A DNA stretch of 44,373 nt from Azovibrio restrictus (lineage in GTDB: Bacteria > Bacteroidota > Bacteroidia > Chitinophagales > Chitinophagaceae): positions 1-44,373 of the forward strand of contig JANLJF010000067.1 of the NCBI GenBank assembly GCA_029255605.1. Reading direction: 5' to 3'. A program made the translations under genes and the position numbers. Below are positions 7,725 to 16,416 of this stretch, one piece after another (the first letter of the stretch is position 1; each line of letters opens with the position of its first letter). The notes under the pieces are model-generated. The model was not told where the DNA came from. It saw only the letters and a program-made list of their open reading frames with translations, and did not search any database.

Positions 7725-8420
7725 CTACCCCTGGTTCGCATGCACCGAAGGCACCCCACTACCCTTCATCCGCTGGTAGCCCGCATGTATCAGGCATATA
7801 CCAATAAACTCCGTCACATACAGCACCTCTATATACCCAAACTTCGAAGCCGACCCGCCAATGCCCGGCAGCAAGCCACCCGCGGCAATCAATACATTCC
7901 CCCAAAATTTACTCTTATCTATCACCGTGCGATAGTACAGCACCGCAGAATATATAGCACCACCTACCAGGAACACAAAAGCATACAGGTTGATGATTGG
8001 TGTCAGCGCACGTATAAAGCTCCACTCCAGCAGCCTGCCGCTCAGTTTCACATTCGCACCCCGCGTTACCGGTTCCAGTGGCGATAATATCACCAGCAGC
8101 GTAGTCGTCACTATTACGCTCACCAATGCTATGGACAGGCGGTGGGCTGTCTTGCGTTTCATAAGCAGGTACACCGTGCCCTGCGCCAGCGGCGCACCAC
8201 CCAGCAGCGCACCAAATATATACCAGGCTTTAAAATTAATGGGCGAGTACCCGCTCAGGGCATGTATGCTTTCGCTTACGGTACCGGCACCATAAAAGAA
8301 AACACCTATCGTCCACCACATAATATGGAGCGAGGTTGTATTTTTTCTCCAGTGCTGGTATAGCTCTATGAAAAAGAAAACACAGAAAAGCGTTGTAGCC
8401 AGTGGCAGAAAGTAAAGCAA
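7725..8420 (-). CDS. Seven-helix integral membrane protein of unknown function
   Basis: This 231-residue protein consists almost wholly of hydrophobic helices; I count about seven, with short loops. Conserved-looking loop motifs include WWTIGVFFYGAGTVSESIHA (about residues 35-54) and a small GGLLPGIGGSASKFG stretch near the last helices. I recognise no enzyme motif. The start is a TTG at 8418-8420: an in-frame TAA lies close upstream and no ATG or GTG is available. The gene is separated from the upstream T9SS cargo gene by a terminator, and its 3' end faces the repeat cluster. Confidence 0.75.
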   Translation of the reverse strand: MLYFLPLATTLFCVFFFIELYQHWRKNTTSLHIMWWTIGVFFYGAGTVSESIHALSGYSPINFKAWYIFGALLGGAPLAQGTVYLLMKRKTAHRLSIALVSVIVTTTLLVILSPLEPVTRGANVKLSGRLLEWSFIRALTPIINLYAFVFLVGGAIYSAVLYYRTVIDKSKFWGNVLIAAGGLLPGIGGSASKFGYIEVLYVTEFIGICLIHAGYQRMKGSGVPSVHANQG

Positions 8421-8507
8421 GCAAACACGTATTTAATGGCAAAGCTATAAAGATGCCCTATTGTACAGCTATTGCATTGTCATCGCATTGCAATATTTGT
8501 CATAAAC

Positions 8508-8542
8508 AAAAAATGGGAGCTATGATAGCTCCCATTTTTTTA
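8508..8542 (-). terminator. Intrinsic terminator of the T9SS cargo gene
   Basis: ATGGGAGCTA and TAGCTCCCAT form a near-perfect stem around a GAT centre, with A and T runs on both sides. It lies 3' of the minus-strand gene ending at 8557 and can work on both strands. Confidence 0.85.
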
Positions 8543-8556
8543 TAACAGCAGATGCA

Positions 8557-9969
8557 TTATTTAGAAACCACCATACGTTTCGTATCCGCTTCTTTTCCAT
8601 CTACTATCAGTGAATACAGGTACATACCCGGCTGCAGTTTTTCACCGCTTATGGTTACCTGTCCCTTACCTTTTGCAGCAGGGTATTTCATCAGTTCCCT
8701 TCCGGTCAGGTCGTAGATAATGATGTAGGCCGCTTGCTGCATGGTTTGCAGGTCATAACCTATTACCGTTTCTTTACCAAATGGGTTCGGCGCATTCTGG
8801 TACAGCACATTGCCCGTTTGCATCATGGCACCGCGATAGATAGCTACCTGTGCTTTCAGTTCAGCAACTTCAATTTTCAACTGTTCTATCTCCGTTTTCA
8901 TAGCACCATCTGCACCCTGCAGTGGCACGCGGCTGTTATACACATAGCCCATGTCGTCTATCACCAGTATTGTACCGCTGCCCGGCTCCAGGTTTTCAAA
9001 GCGGATGTCAGATGTAGCATTAGGTGCATTATCCCAGTTGTTACCGTACTGGCAATCTACGTGCAGGCGTGCAGTCGGGTTCATGGTATTCCATCCCATG
9101 CGGCCTGCATTCGGGTCTATATTATTAGGGCCACCCGGTGTCAGTATACCGCGGTAGCTGTTTTCGGTTTGTATATCTACACTGAATTTGTTTTTCGTAC
9201 CGAAAATATGGTTGCCATTCAGTATCGTATTGCCCTTCACTTTCCAGTAGCATTCATCACTGCAGTTATCCGGTTGACATTCATAGCCCACACAGTCGGG
9301 ATTATAATCATCTACAATGATATTGCCTGCCGCACTGATAGTTCCGTTCACGCCCATGCCTATCGGGTTGTTGCCACCTACAGGGCTCGTATTCGTTTCT
9401 TCTACCCGCACTTCAAATGTATGCGTACCCGCACTCAGCGTTTGCGTAAAGGCTACCGGCCATGCAGTAAAATAGTTAGTCCCGCTGAAGGGCTGCGAAA
9501 AACCGGGCACCGCTACGCCATCTACATATACAGCGCTTATCAGGTTGTCATCGTAAAAGTTCATGTCAAATGTGATGTCCCCATCTTCACATAGCCGGAA
9601 ACTGCGGCTGTATAATATATAATCACCTGCGTAAGCTACGACTCCCGGCGTTGCGTGGCTTGAAGCATCACATAACCATCTTGCACCCAGGCCCGTGCCC
9701 CATCCGGACACCGGGTTTACAATAAGCGCACTCATAGGCAGCCCGGTAGTACCCCCAAATACAGGCGAGCGGTCGGTGATCATCCAGTGCGGGTCGTTTT
9801 GCACAGGCGCCAGCAGTGTAGTACCATCCCAGCCCGATGTAATGCTGAGCGATGAAACAAGGGTACATTGTGCTTGTACGCTATACGATGTAACGAGGAG
9901 CAATAACGCGGCAAAAGCGCGCAGGCAGCAGTGCTTGGCAGCAGCACCAAAAGTTTTAATTGTTTTCAT
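8557..9969 (-). CDS. Secreted protein with T9SS type A sorting domain
   Basis: A 470-residue exported protein. The signal peptide has an unusually long N-region and ends near SYSVQAQ (about residue 34). A beta-rich, cysteine-containing region (35-220) is followed by a Cys cluster (CVGYECQPDNCSDEC) and a segment with NPTARLHVD resembling phage-tail-fibre-like repeats in Bacteroidota surface proteins. A short coiled coil (about 356-377) precedes the C-terminal sorting domain (389-470), recognisable by YQNAPNPFGKETVIGYDL and the YSLIVDGKEADTKRMVV ending. That domain sends the protein through the type IX secretion system. No catalytic motif is visible; adhesion or surface structure is a guess. 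Confidence 0.9.
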   Translation of the reverse strand: MKTIKTFGAAAKHCCLRAFAALLLLVTSYSVQAQCTLVSSLSITSGWDGTTLLAPVQNDPHWMITDRSPVFGGTTGLPMSALIVNPVSGWGTGLGARWLCDASSHATPGVVAYAGDYILYSRSFRLCEDGDITFDMNFYDDNLISAVYVDGVAVPGFSQPFSGTNYFTAWPVAFTQTLSAGTHTFEVRVEETNTSPVGGNNPIGMGVNGTISAAGNIIVDDYNPDCVGYECQPDNCSDECYWKVKGNTILNGNHIFGTKNKFSVDIQTENSYRGILTPGGPNNIDPNAGRMGWNTMNPTARLHVDCQYGNNWDNAPNATSDIRFENLEPGSGTILVIDDMGYVYNSRVPLQGADGAMKTEIEQLKIEVAELKAQVAIYRGAMMQTGNVLYQNAPNPFGKETVIGYDLQTMQQAAYIIIYDLTGRELMKYPAAKGKGQVTISGEKLQPGMYLYSLIVDGKEADTKRMVVSK

Positions 9970-10324
9970 TGATGTGTTTGATTAAGTGTTTCAGATTTGT
10001 TTTTTAATGGTCGGGATTATTGCTTTCTTATCTATTCATAGGCAATATCATTAAAGGTGAAACAATAAAATAGCAGCGCCTTCAGGATGCATCTCTGTCG
10101 GCGAAAAAGACTTGGGGAAATATAACTGTAGAGTAGTATTAAGGTAGCTTGTGTTGTGCTGTGTGGCTGGTTGTTTTCATAGTCTGGTGTTTTATATAAT
10201 GGTGTATGGCGTTTTCAAAAAGTATATATAAATGTACTACTTAAAAAAATAACAAACCAAAAAATATTTTAATAAGATAAAAATAATAAAAAGTAGTATT
10301 TTTGCTATAATAAAACCTATCCTT
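9970..10324. other. Divergent intergenic region, AT-rich
   Basis: These 355 bases separate the divergent T9SS cargo gene and the terminase-like gene. The part near 10325 is very AT-rich (poly-A/T tracts from 10228) and holds a TATTTTTG -7 box at 10297-10304, 20 bases before the ATG. I see no small gene, RNA or inverted repeat of note. Confidence 0.5.
10297..10304 (+). promoter_or_regulatory. -7 box TATTTTTG upstream of the terminase-like gene
   Basis: Exact match to TAnnTTTG, 20 bases before the ATG at 10325. No TTG lies at the -33 distance; A/T tracts upstream may compensate. Confidence 0.4.
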
Positions 10325-11158
10325 ATGAAACCCGCTCATCAAACCTTTCTTATCGAAATGCTTAGCCATGGCGATAAGCTACGCGCCTACCAGGCAGCCT
10401 ATCCCACCGCATCCGGCGAGGCCATGCGCACGGCTGCCAATCGCTTACTACGGCACCCGGCTATCGCCGGAAAGTTAGCGGAGGTGCACCATCGTGCCGA
10501 AGCCCGATTGCAACAACACATACAGCAGGCCGCCGAAAAAGAAGCCGCACAAATGGTAAGCCTTCATGAAAAGCGCCTCATCCTCGCCCGCATGATACGC
10601 GGCCAGTGGAAACAGGTAAAGCATATCAAACTGAAGGATACATTACATGCCGTGGAAAACGACATCACACCATCGGCACTACTGCGTGCTATCGAGCTCG
10701 ACTGCAAGCTGGCAGCCGGTAAGTATAAGGAGCCCGCACCACCTGTTGCTAAACCCAAACCTGTTATAGCCCCTACCCTGCCTGCTGCAGCACAGGTACA
10801 GGTTATACCTTCTGCCCCACCACCGTCTGTGGAAACGCCTGCCAAGCTGCCACCTGCCGCAGCTGCACCGCCCGAACGCCCCGTGCTCGATTACCTGCCC
10901 GCACATGCCGTGCAGGTATACAATAGTGATGCGCCTGCTACCACTGCCACCCAACAGGGTGGCGAGCGCTGGCAGCTATACCTCTCACTCGATGCCAACT
11001 TGCGCCGTCTGCCGCTGGAAGCCCTGGCTATCAAGCGAACGGCATTTGAAAAACTATCGCCCCGCCAACAGCAATTGGTTTTGCAGCCCCTTATCACCGC
11101 CCGCGAACTGCTCAAGAAACAGCCGCAGTCCTTTAGTAATAGATCACTGCACGCCTAA
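10325..11158 (+). CDS. Orphan terminase small subunit-like protein
   Basis: The first 60 residues (LSHGDKLRAYQAAYPTASGE... ANRLLRHPAIAGKL) match the helix-turn-helix DNA-binding domain of phage terminase small subunits, which choose the packaging site. A helical charged region follows (about 60-135), then a proline/alanine-rich linker (140-190) and a second helical part ending in QQLVLQPLITARELLKKQP. The usual small subunit is 130-200 residues; this one is 277. No terminase large subunit, portal or capsid gene is near. It may be a domesticated DNA-binding protein or a prophage relic. Family assignment rests on the N-terminal pattern only. Confidence 0.6.
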   Translation: MKPAHQTFLIEMLSHGDKLRAYQAAYPTASGEAMRTAANRLLRHPAIAGKLAEVHHRAEARLQQHIQQAAEKEAAQMVSLHEKRLILARMIRGQWKQVKHIKLKDTLHAVENDITPSALLRAIELDCKLAAGKYKEPAPPVAKPKPVIAPTLPAAAQVQVIPSAPPPSVETPAKLPPAAAAPPERPVLDYLPAHAVQVYNSDAPATTATQQGGERWQLYLSLDANLRRLPLEALAIKRTAFEKLSPRQQQLVLQPLITARELLKKQPQSFSNRSLHA

Positions 11159-11215
11159 ATAAATACAAACACCCACCAGGATAAGGGTACCAACACCCCT
11201 ACAGGCACAAAGAAA

Positions 11216-11238
11216 GCCCCCTTTAGGGGGTTTGGGGG
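11216..11238. repeat. G/C-rich palindromic intergenic repeat, copy 3
   Basis: GCCCCCTTTAGGGGG then TTTGGGGG. It belongs with the elements at 525-551 and 6737-6769. Its TTTG (11231-11234) lies exactly where a -33 promoter element is expected for the next gene. Confidence 0.6.
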
Positions 11239-11265
11239 AAAATCCATAAATCGTGGCTATTTTTG
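11231..11265 (+). promoter_or_regulatory. Promoter of the DUF1835 gene, leaderless arrangement
   Basis: TTTG (11231-11234), a 23-nt spacer and TATTTTTG (11258-11265), an exact -7 match. The ATG at 11271 follows after five bases, so the transcript would be nearly leaderless. The -33 part comes from the G/C-rich repeat. Confidence 0.6.
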
Positions 11266-11270
11266 CACCT

Positions 11271-12092
11271 ATGATCTACCATTTTGTAGTGGGCGATATG
11301 GCAGCCCAACCCCTGCAGGAAGCTATCCAACTTGAACCTTCTTTGCAGGGAGAAGTTATTGTGCTGAAGGATATCCTGCATGTAGGCCCGTTAAAGAAAG
11401 AAGCTGGTAGCGGCTTCAGCGCCTTGCGCACGGCCTTTTGGCAAGAGGTGCTGGGTGCCGATAAGCCGGTGGAAGTAGATGATATGGAACGCTTGCTGGA
11501 GGTTTCAAAGCAGATGTTTCAAAACCCCGATGTGCAGGCATGGCTGTGGATGGCCCCCTGGCCGGCCGATGTGATGGCCTACCACTGGATGCTGCCCTAC
11601 CTGGGCAAGCATATGGGCCGTTTCTATTTGGTAAATATCGCCGGCCTGCCTTTCCTCGATGAAAATGGTAAGGTCTTCTTCCCGAAGAATATCAGCGATA
11701 TACAGCCTAAGGAACTGGTAAAGGCCCGCCGCCTAGCACGCCAGGTTACCCCTGCCGAGTATGAGATAGATGGCGAAGAATGGAACAAAATGGAACAGGA
11801 AAATGCCCCTATCCGCACCCACGAGGGTGGTAAAAAGATAGCCGCCCGTGCAGAGGATCATTATGATAGTATCCTTACCAGCTTTTGCTCGCAACAGTTT
11901 CAGAAGGCACATAAGGTGGTCAACCAGGCCATCAGCAAGTACAATGTACCTACGGGCGATACCTACCTGGGCTATCGCCTGCGCCATATGGCCGCCGGTG
12001 GCAAACTGCTGCTGCAGGGCGATGCCACCAAAACATTAAAAGATTTCGATGTAAAACTCCCCGGCGGCGATACCCCACCGGCTACTAACTAA
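11271..12092 (+). CDS. DUF1835 domain-containing protein
   Basis: A cytoplasmic protein of 273 residues with the DUF1835 N-terminal pattern (IYHFVVGDMAAQPLQEAI, then VIVLKDILHVGPL) and a C-terminal helical region typical of its DUF3658 partner domain. The biochemical function of the family is unknown. The longest frame begins at a GTG (11253), but that codon lies upstream of the -7 box, so the ATG at 11271 is the better start. It heads a run of plus-strand genes (membrane protein, radical SAM, TonB-like, folC), though the repeat-rich gap after it may separate them. Confidence 0.8.
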   Translation: MIYHFVVGDMAAQPLQEAIQLEPSLQGEVIVLKDILHVGPLKKEAGSGFSALRTAFWQEVLGADKPVEVDDMERLLEVSKQMFQNPDVQAWLWMAPWPADVMAYHWMLPYLGKHMGRFYLVNIAGLPFLDENGKVFFPKNISDIQPKELVKARRLARQVTPAEYEIDGEEWNKMEQENAPIRTHEGGKKIAARAEDHYDSILTSFCSQQFQKAHKVVNQAISKYNVPTGDTYLGYRLRHMAAGGKLLLQGDATKTLKDFDVKLPGGDTPPATN

Positions 12093-12104
12093 TTTTAAAC
12101 CGTA

Positions 12105-12162
12105 ACATTTAGAATTTAGATATTAGAATTTCGGATTTAGAGTTTAGCATTTAGTATTTATC
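12105..12162. repeat. Degenerate ATTTAGA-type tandem repeat
   Basis: About seven imperfect repeats of an AATTTAGA/ATTTAGT word fill the gap before the next gene. The same words, in reverse complement (CTAAATCCTAAA), fill the gap at 33234-33322. A slippage-type filler sequence typical of intergenic regions in this group. Confidence 0.6.
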
Positions 12163-12167
12163 TATAT

Positions 12168-12836
12168 ATGGAATTTGAACTGCCATTAACAGAAAAAAGG
12201 GTAAAACCACACCAGGTAACAGCGCTGCACTTGTTTGTAGCACTGGTACTTATCATTACCGCATCGGTGGTGATGGTAAGCTACTATGCCGTATCGCACC
12301 TGCCTGTTGATAAGGCACTCAAATACCGCAATGTACTGTACTATGGCCAGGCATTCGGTATCGCACTATTCGCTGTCAGCCTGGCATTGATACTGATAGT
12401 TACGCTGCGCAATAAGTGGTTGGTGGGCAATATGATGAACAATATACTGTTGCGGGTGCTGGAACTCATCATTATGCTGGGGCTTACCGTGTTCGCACTT
12501 ATCAACAACTACGGTACACCGGCTATTATTTTCGGTTTGCTGGCAGTTACCATCATCTTCGCTATTTATTGGGAACGTATGAACAATATACCATTGGTCA
12601 TACATGTAGATAAAACAGGCATCAAGCCACCGGTTACTTCTCGCCGCCGTTTTCTCGATTGGAAGGAAGTAGCGCATGTGGTATTCCGATTCGGTACGCT
12701 TACGGTCAATTGCTACGACAATCGTATGTACCAATGGACGGTGGGCAATGTCAATTTCGAGAAAGAGTTATTCGATGTGTATTGCATCCGCCAGATAGAC
12801 CTTGCAAAAGATAAAAGAGATAAAAGTGACTGGTAA
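12168..12836 (+). CDS. Membrane protein with PH-like C-terminal region
   Basis: The 222-residue protein has about four membrane helices (roughly 20-42, 62-82, 90-112, 116-133). A soluble C-terminal region with the pattern GIKPPVTSRRRFLDWKEVAH, a short beta stretch (VVFRFGTLTVNCYDNRMYQW) and a helical end follows. That layout resembles bacterial PH-domain membrane proteins in which the DWKEV strand begins the PH fold. No enzyme motif is present. It is 38 bases upstream of the radical SAM gene and probably in the same transcript. Confidence 0.65.
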   Translation: MEFELPLTEKRVKPHQVTALHLFVALVLIITASVVMVSYYAVSHLPVDKALKYRNVLYYGQAFGIALFAVSLALILIVTLRNKWLVGNMMNNILLRVLELIIMLGLTVFALINNYGTPAIIFGLLAVTIIFAIYWERMNNIPLVIHVDKTGIKPPVTSRRRFLDWKEVAHVVFRFGTLTVNCYDNRMYQWTVGNVNFEKELFDVYCIRQIDLAKDKRDKSDW

Positions 12837-12874
12837 TACAGTTGCCTATTTAATAAAAGAAACAATAGTAATAG

Positions 12875-14158
12875 ATGACGCCTTATTTGCTATACTCAGA
12901 CGGGAAGGGAAACATATTTGAAGATACGACGCTGTATGCAATAGGTCGTACCGGCTGGGATGCTATGCCGGTAGAAGAAGATGCATGGATAGAACTGCCC
13001 GATGGTGGATCGCTGTACGAGCTGCCCGACCGCCGTGGTATAGGTATCGATGTAAAGACAGGTGAAATGCGCCTGTGTGAAAAAGGCTGGGCGGTAGCTG
13101 CCTTCATACCCCCGGCACATACCGGTTTTTACCTGGCCGCCTTCGAGGCCATACCCGATGCACAAACATTGCCATTGTTCTGCTATACAGCGGTAGGCTG
13201 GTTCGATAATAAGTTCTACGTTACGGCTACGCGCATCGAGCGCGATATACGCCAGGAATGTAGCGGTTATAACGATGAAACCGTGAAGCAGGGTGTAGAA
13301 GCCATGCTGCAGGCATACCCGCACAACAGGCTGGTAGCGCACATTGCCAACAATTGTGCACTCACCTACCATTGCCCTGCTGCACGCAACTATTTCATGG
13401 GCCGCTGGGAATGCCCGATACCTTCTTCTCCGGCTTGTAACGCCAACTGTATTGGTTGCATCTCCTTCCAGCCGGAAACAGAAGAGATAGGCTCTTCACA
13501 AGATAGGTTGACGTTCAAGCCTACTGCTGCAGAGATCGTAGAATACACCGTACCACATTTGGAAACCGCGCCTTACCCTATCGTTAGTTTCGGCCAGGGC
13601 TGCGAGGGCGAGCCATTGCTGATGTGGGAAACCATCCGTGAATCTATCATCGAAATACGTAAGCATACGCCTAAAGGCAGCATCAACATAAATACCAATG
13701 GCAGCAAGCCCGATGCGGTAAAGAAACTGGTAGAAGTAGGGCTGGATAGCATCCGCGTGAGCCTCAACTCGGTTCGCCCCGAGATATATAACCGCTACTA
13801 CCTGCCAAACAACTATAAGTTTGAAGACATCCGCGAAAGTGCGCGCATCGTTCGCCAGAGTGGTGGCTGGGCATCTATCAACTACTTTGTATTCCCCGGC
13901 ATGACGGATAGTATAGAAGAGTATGAAGCCCTGCGGGAATTCATTCGCTATACCGATATCAGCATGATACAGTGGCGCAATTTCAATATCGACCCCGATT
14001 GGTATTTGGGTAAGATTGGCGTTACCGATACGGGCGAATGCATGGGTATCAAGCAGATGATGGAGCTGATACAGGAGGAGTTTCCCAACCTGAAATATGG
14101 CTACTACAACCCGCCGATAGAGCGCATGCGCAACTACGATACCGATTTCGCACATTAA
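12875..14158 (+). CDS. Radical SAM protein of uncharacterised family
   Basis: A predicted iron-sulfur, S-adenosylmethionine-cleaving enzyme. The cluster motif is ACNANCIGC (Cys188, Cys192, Cys195), the canonical CxxxCxxC, and is unusually far from the N-terminus. Residues 1-180 form a separate domain of unknown role with extra cysteines (161, 167, 180) just before the cluster. The core shows SFGQGCEGEPLL (the GGE-like SAM contact), INTNGS and LDSIRVSLNS, typical of the TIM-barrel. At 427 residues no SPASM-type second cluster domain is visible at the end. Substrate unknown; its neighbours do not reveal one. Confidence 0.85.
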   Translation: MTPYLLYSDGKGNIFEDTTLYAIGRTGWDAMPVEEDAWIELPDGGSLYELPDRRGIGIDVKTGEMRLCEKGWAVAAFIPPAHTGFYLAAFEAIPDAQTLPLFCYTAVGWFDNKFYVTATRIERDIRQECSGYNDETVKQGVEAMLQAYPHNRLVAHIANNCALTYHCPAARNYFMGRWECPIPSSPACNANCIGCISFQPETEEIGSSQDRLTFKPTAAEIVEYTVPHLETAPYPIVSFGQGCEGEPLLMWETIRESIIEIRKHTPKGSININTNGSKPDAVKKLVEVGLDSIRVSLNSVRPEIYNRYYLPNNYKFEDIRESARIVRQSGGWASINYFVFPGMTDSIEEYEALREFIRYTDISMIQWRNFNIDPDWYLGKIGVTDTGECMGIKQMMELIQEEFPNLKYGYYNPPIERMRNYDTDFAH

Positions 14159-14194
14159 CAGTATAGTTGCATTAGATTCTTTATTTTAGAGCAG

Positions 14195-15049
14195 ATGAAG
14201 GAGAACGAAACAAAGGGAATCAATATAAAAGCTACCGCATGGACCGCCGGGGTGCACGTGGTATTGCTGCTATTGTTCCTGCTTGTAAAGTACTCGGCGC
14301 CTGCCAATGAAGCACCAGTGCAGGAACTGGGTATGGAAGTGAACCTGGGCACCAGCGATGATGGCAGCGGTACCGACCAGCCGATGGATATGGACGACCC
14401 CGCGCCTGAAGCTGCAGTGAAAGAAACACCATCGCGCGTAAAGGATGAAGGCGTAAAGCAGGATATAGCATCTGCTAATGATAATGATGCACCCGCCATC
14501 CGCACCAGTGATAAGCCTAAACCCGTACGTACAGATAAGCCGGCTGAAAGGCCTACCAATGTGCGGAATACACAGCCGCGGCCTACTGCCAATACCGCGC
14601 AGCGCCCACAGCCACAGCGCCCCCGCTATGTATATGCAGGCGGTACAGGCCGTGGTGGCAATAGCGCCGGCGAGAACAGGCCCGGCACCGGTGAAGGTAA
14701 TACACAGGGCCCCGGCGACCGTGGCGTACCCGGCGGCACACCCGGTGCCAGTAATTATACCGGCACTCCCGGCAGGGGCACAGGCGGCATCAGCCACAAT
14801 CTGTCCGGCCGTAATATCATAGCCTTCCCACCACCCGATGCCGACTTTCGTGAAGGTGGCCGCGTAGTGATACGCATAACGGTAAATAAAGCAGGCGCTA
14901 TTGTGAACAAGCAGGTAAAATCTGCCAGCAATGCAGAGATACGTGCCATAGCCCTGAGAAAGGTAGATAAGATAAAGTTCAACAAAAGTGATGATGCCCC
15001 TGAAGAACAGTTTGGCGATGTCACCTTTGTATTCAAAACACGCTCTTAA
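14195..15049 (+). CDS. TonB-like energy transducer protein
   Basis: A 284-residue protein with a short cytoplasmic N-terminus, one membrane helix (about 15-34) and a long Pro/Gly/Thr-rich periplasmic linker (about 40-205). Its C-terminal domain (GGRVVIRITVNKAGAIVNKQ... DVTFVFKTRS) has the TonB C-terminal beta-alpha-beta pattern. TonB couples ExbB/ExbD proton-motive energy to outer-membrane transporters. The exbB and exbD genes often found beside it in Bacteroidota are not present here, while folC follows after 11 bases, a recurring neighbour. The glycine-rich linker is unusual in its length. Confidence 0.78.
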   Translation: MKENETKGINIKATAWTAGVHVVLLLLFLLVKYSAPANEAPVQELGMEVNLGTSDDGSGTDQPMDMDDPAPEAAVKETPSRVKDEGVKQDIASANDNDAPAIRTSDKPKPVRTDKPAERPTNVRNTQPRPTANTAQRPQPQRPRYVYAGGTGRGGNSAGENRPGTGEGNTQGPGDRGVPGGTPGASNYTGTPGRGTGGISHNLSGRNIIAFPPPDADFREGGRVVIRITVNKAGAIVNKQVKSASNAEIRAIALRKVDKIKFNKSDDAPEEQFGDVTFVFKTRS

Positions 15050-15060
15050 GCAAAAAACAG

Positions 15061-16416
15061 ATGGACTCCCCGGCCTACGAAAAGACGCTCCACTTTCTCT
15101 ATGAACAGTCGCCTATGTTCTCTAAAATAGGCCGCACTGCCATGACGAAAGACCTCACAAATACATTAGCCTTTTGTGAGAAGCTGGGCAACCCGCAGGA
15201 GAAGTTCAAATCGATACATGTAGCAGGCACCAATGGCAAAGGCAGCGTCAGCCATATGCTGGCAGCTATCTTGCAGGAAGCCGGTTATAAAGTAGGTTTA
15301 TATACATCACCCCACCTCGTAGATTTCAGGGAGCGTATCCGTATCAATGGAAAGCCGGTAAGTAAAGAATGGGTGGTGGATTTTGTAGCGCAGAATAAGC
15401 AGACCATTGAAACGCTGTATCCATCTTTCTTCGAGATAACGGTAGCTATGGCATTTGCTGCCTTTGCAGAACACGAGGTGGAATATGCCATTATAGAAAC
15501 AGGCCTCGGTGGCCGGCTGGATAGCACTAATGTGATAACACCGGTATTATCTGTCATCACCAACATCAGTTACGACCATACAGATATACTTGGTAATACA
15601 CTTGCAGAGATCGCCGGTGAGAAAGCAGGCATCATAAAAACAAAAGTACCAGTAGTAATAGGCCAGCAACATGCAGAAACAGAACGGGTGTTCTTTGAGC
15701 ATGCCGTGCATAAGCAAAGCACTGTGTATTATGCCGATGCCATGTGGGACCTCGTAAAGACCCGCGAAGATGTAAAGCATCAATACTATAAGGCCGTGAA
15801 CCGCGCTATGCGCCAGATGCAGGACATTACTACCGATCTGCCGGGCAATTATCAATATCACAATATCAAAACCGTATTGGCTGCTATAGATATACTGCAG
15901 GCAGCACAAGGCATACAGATACCATTCTCAGTAGTGCAGCATGCACTCAGCAGAACCAAGAAACTGACCGGCCTGCATGGCCGCTGGGATGTACTGCAGG
16001 ATGCACCGCTGATGGTGGCCGATGTAGCCCACAATCCTGCAGGCATCAAAGAAGTAATGCAGCAATGGAGCAAGGTATCGGCACAAAGCAAACACATCAT
16101 AGTAGGCTTTGTAAAAGATAAGGATGTGGATGAAGCTTTGTCACTGTTTCCTAAAGATAGCATCTACTACTTCTGCAACGCAGGCATACCAAGGGCTTTA
16201 CCGGCATCGGAACTGAAGAAGATGGCAGGTGCTCATGGGCTGGAAGGTAATATGTATCCAACGGTAGCAGAAGCTATTGCAGCCGCTAAGCTGGCCATCA
16301 GCCAGCACGATGCTGTATTGATAACAGGTAGTTTCTTTGTAGTGGGAGAGGCTATTGAATACCTGAATGTGAACAACGGCATGCTATTTCCCACGACCCT
16401 GGAAAATTACCATTAA
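15061..16416 (+). CDS. folC: Bifunctional folylpolyglutamate/dihydrofolate synthase
   Basis: Adds glutamate to dihydropteroate and to folates in the cytoplasm, a Mur-ligase-family ATP-dependent reaction. The P-loop is VAGTNGKGSVSHML (about residues 56-69). The folate-specific YTSPHLVDFRERIRINGK follows, then ETGLGGRLDSTN and NISYDHTDILGNT. Length (451) is normal. Its 3' end overlaps the convergent sugar transferase gene by 33 bases (16384-16416), so both C-termini share DNA. Confidence 0.95.
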   Translation: MDSPAYEKTLHFLYEQSPMFSKIGRTAMTKDLTNTLAFCEKLGNPQEKFKSIHVAGTNGKGSVSHMLAAILQEAGYKVGLYTSPHLVDFRERIRINGKPVSKEWVVDFVAQNKQTIETLYPSFFEITVAMAFAAFAEHEVEYAIIETGLGGRLDSTNVITPVLSVITNISYDHTDILGNTLAEIAGEKAGIIKTKVPVVIGQQHAETERVFFEHAVHKQSTVYYADAMWDLVKTREDVKHQYYKAVNRAMRQMQDITTDLPGNYQYHNIKTVLAAIDILQAAQGIQIPFSVVQHALSRTKKLTGLHGRWDVLQDAPLMVADVAHNPAGIKEVMQQWSKVSAQSKHIIVGFVKDKDVDEALSLFPKDSIYYFCNAGIPRALPASELKKMAGAHGLEGNMYPTVAEAIAAAKLAISQHDAVLITGSFFVVGEAIEYLNVNNGMLFPTTLENYH

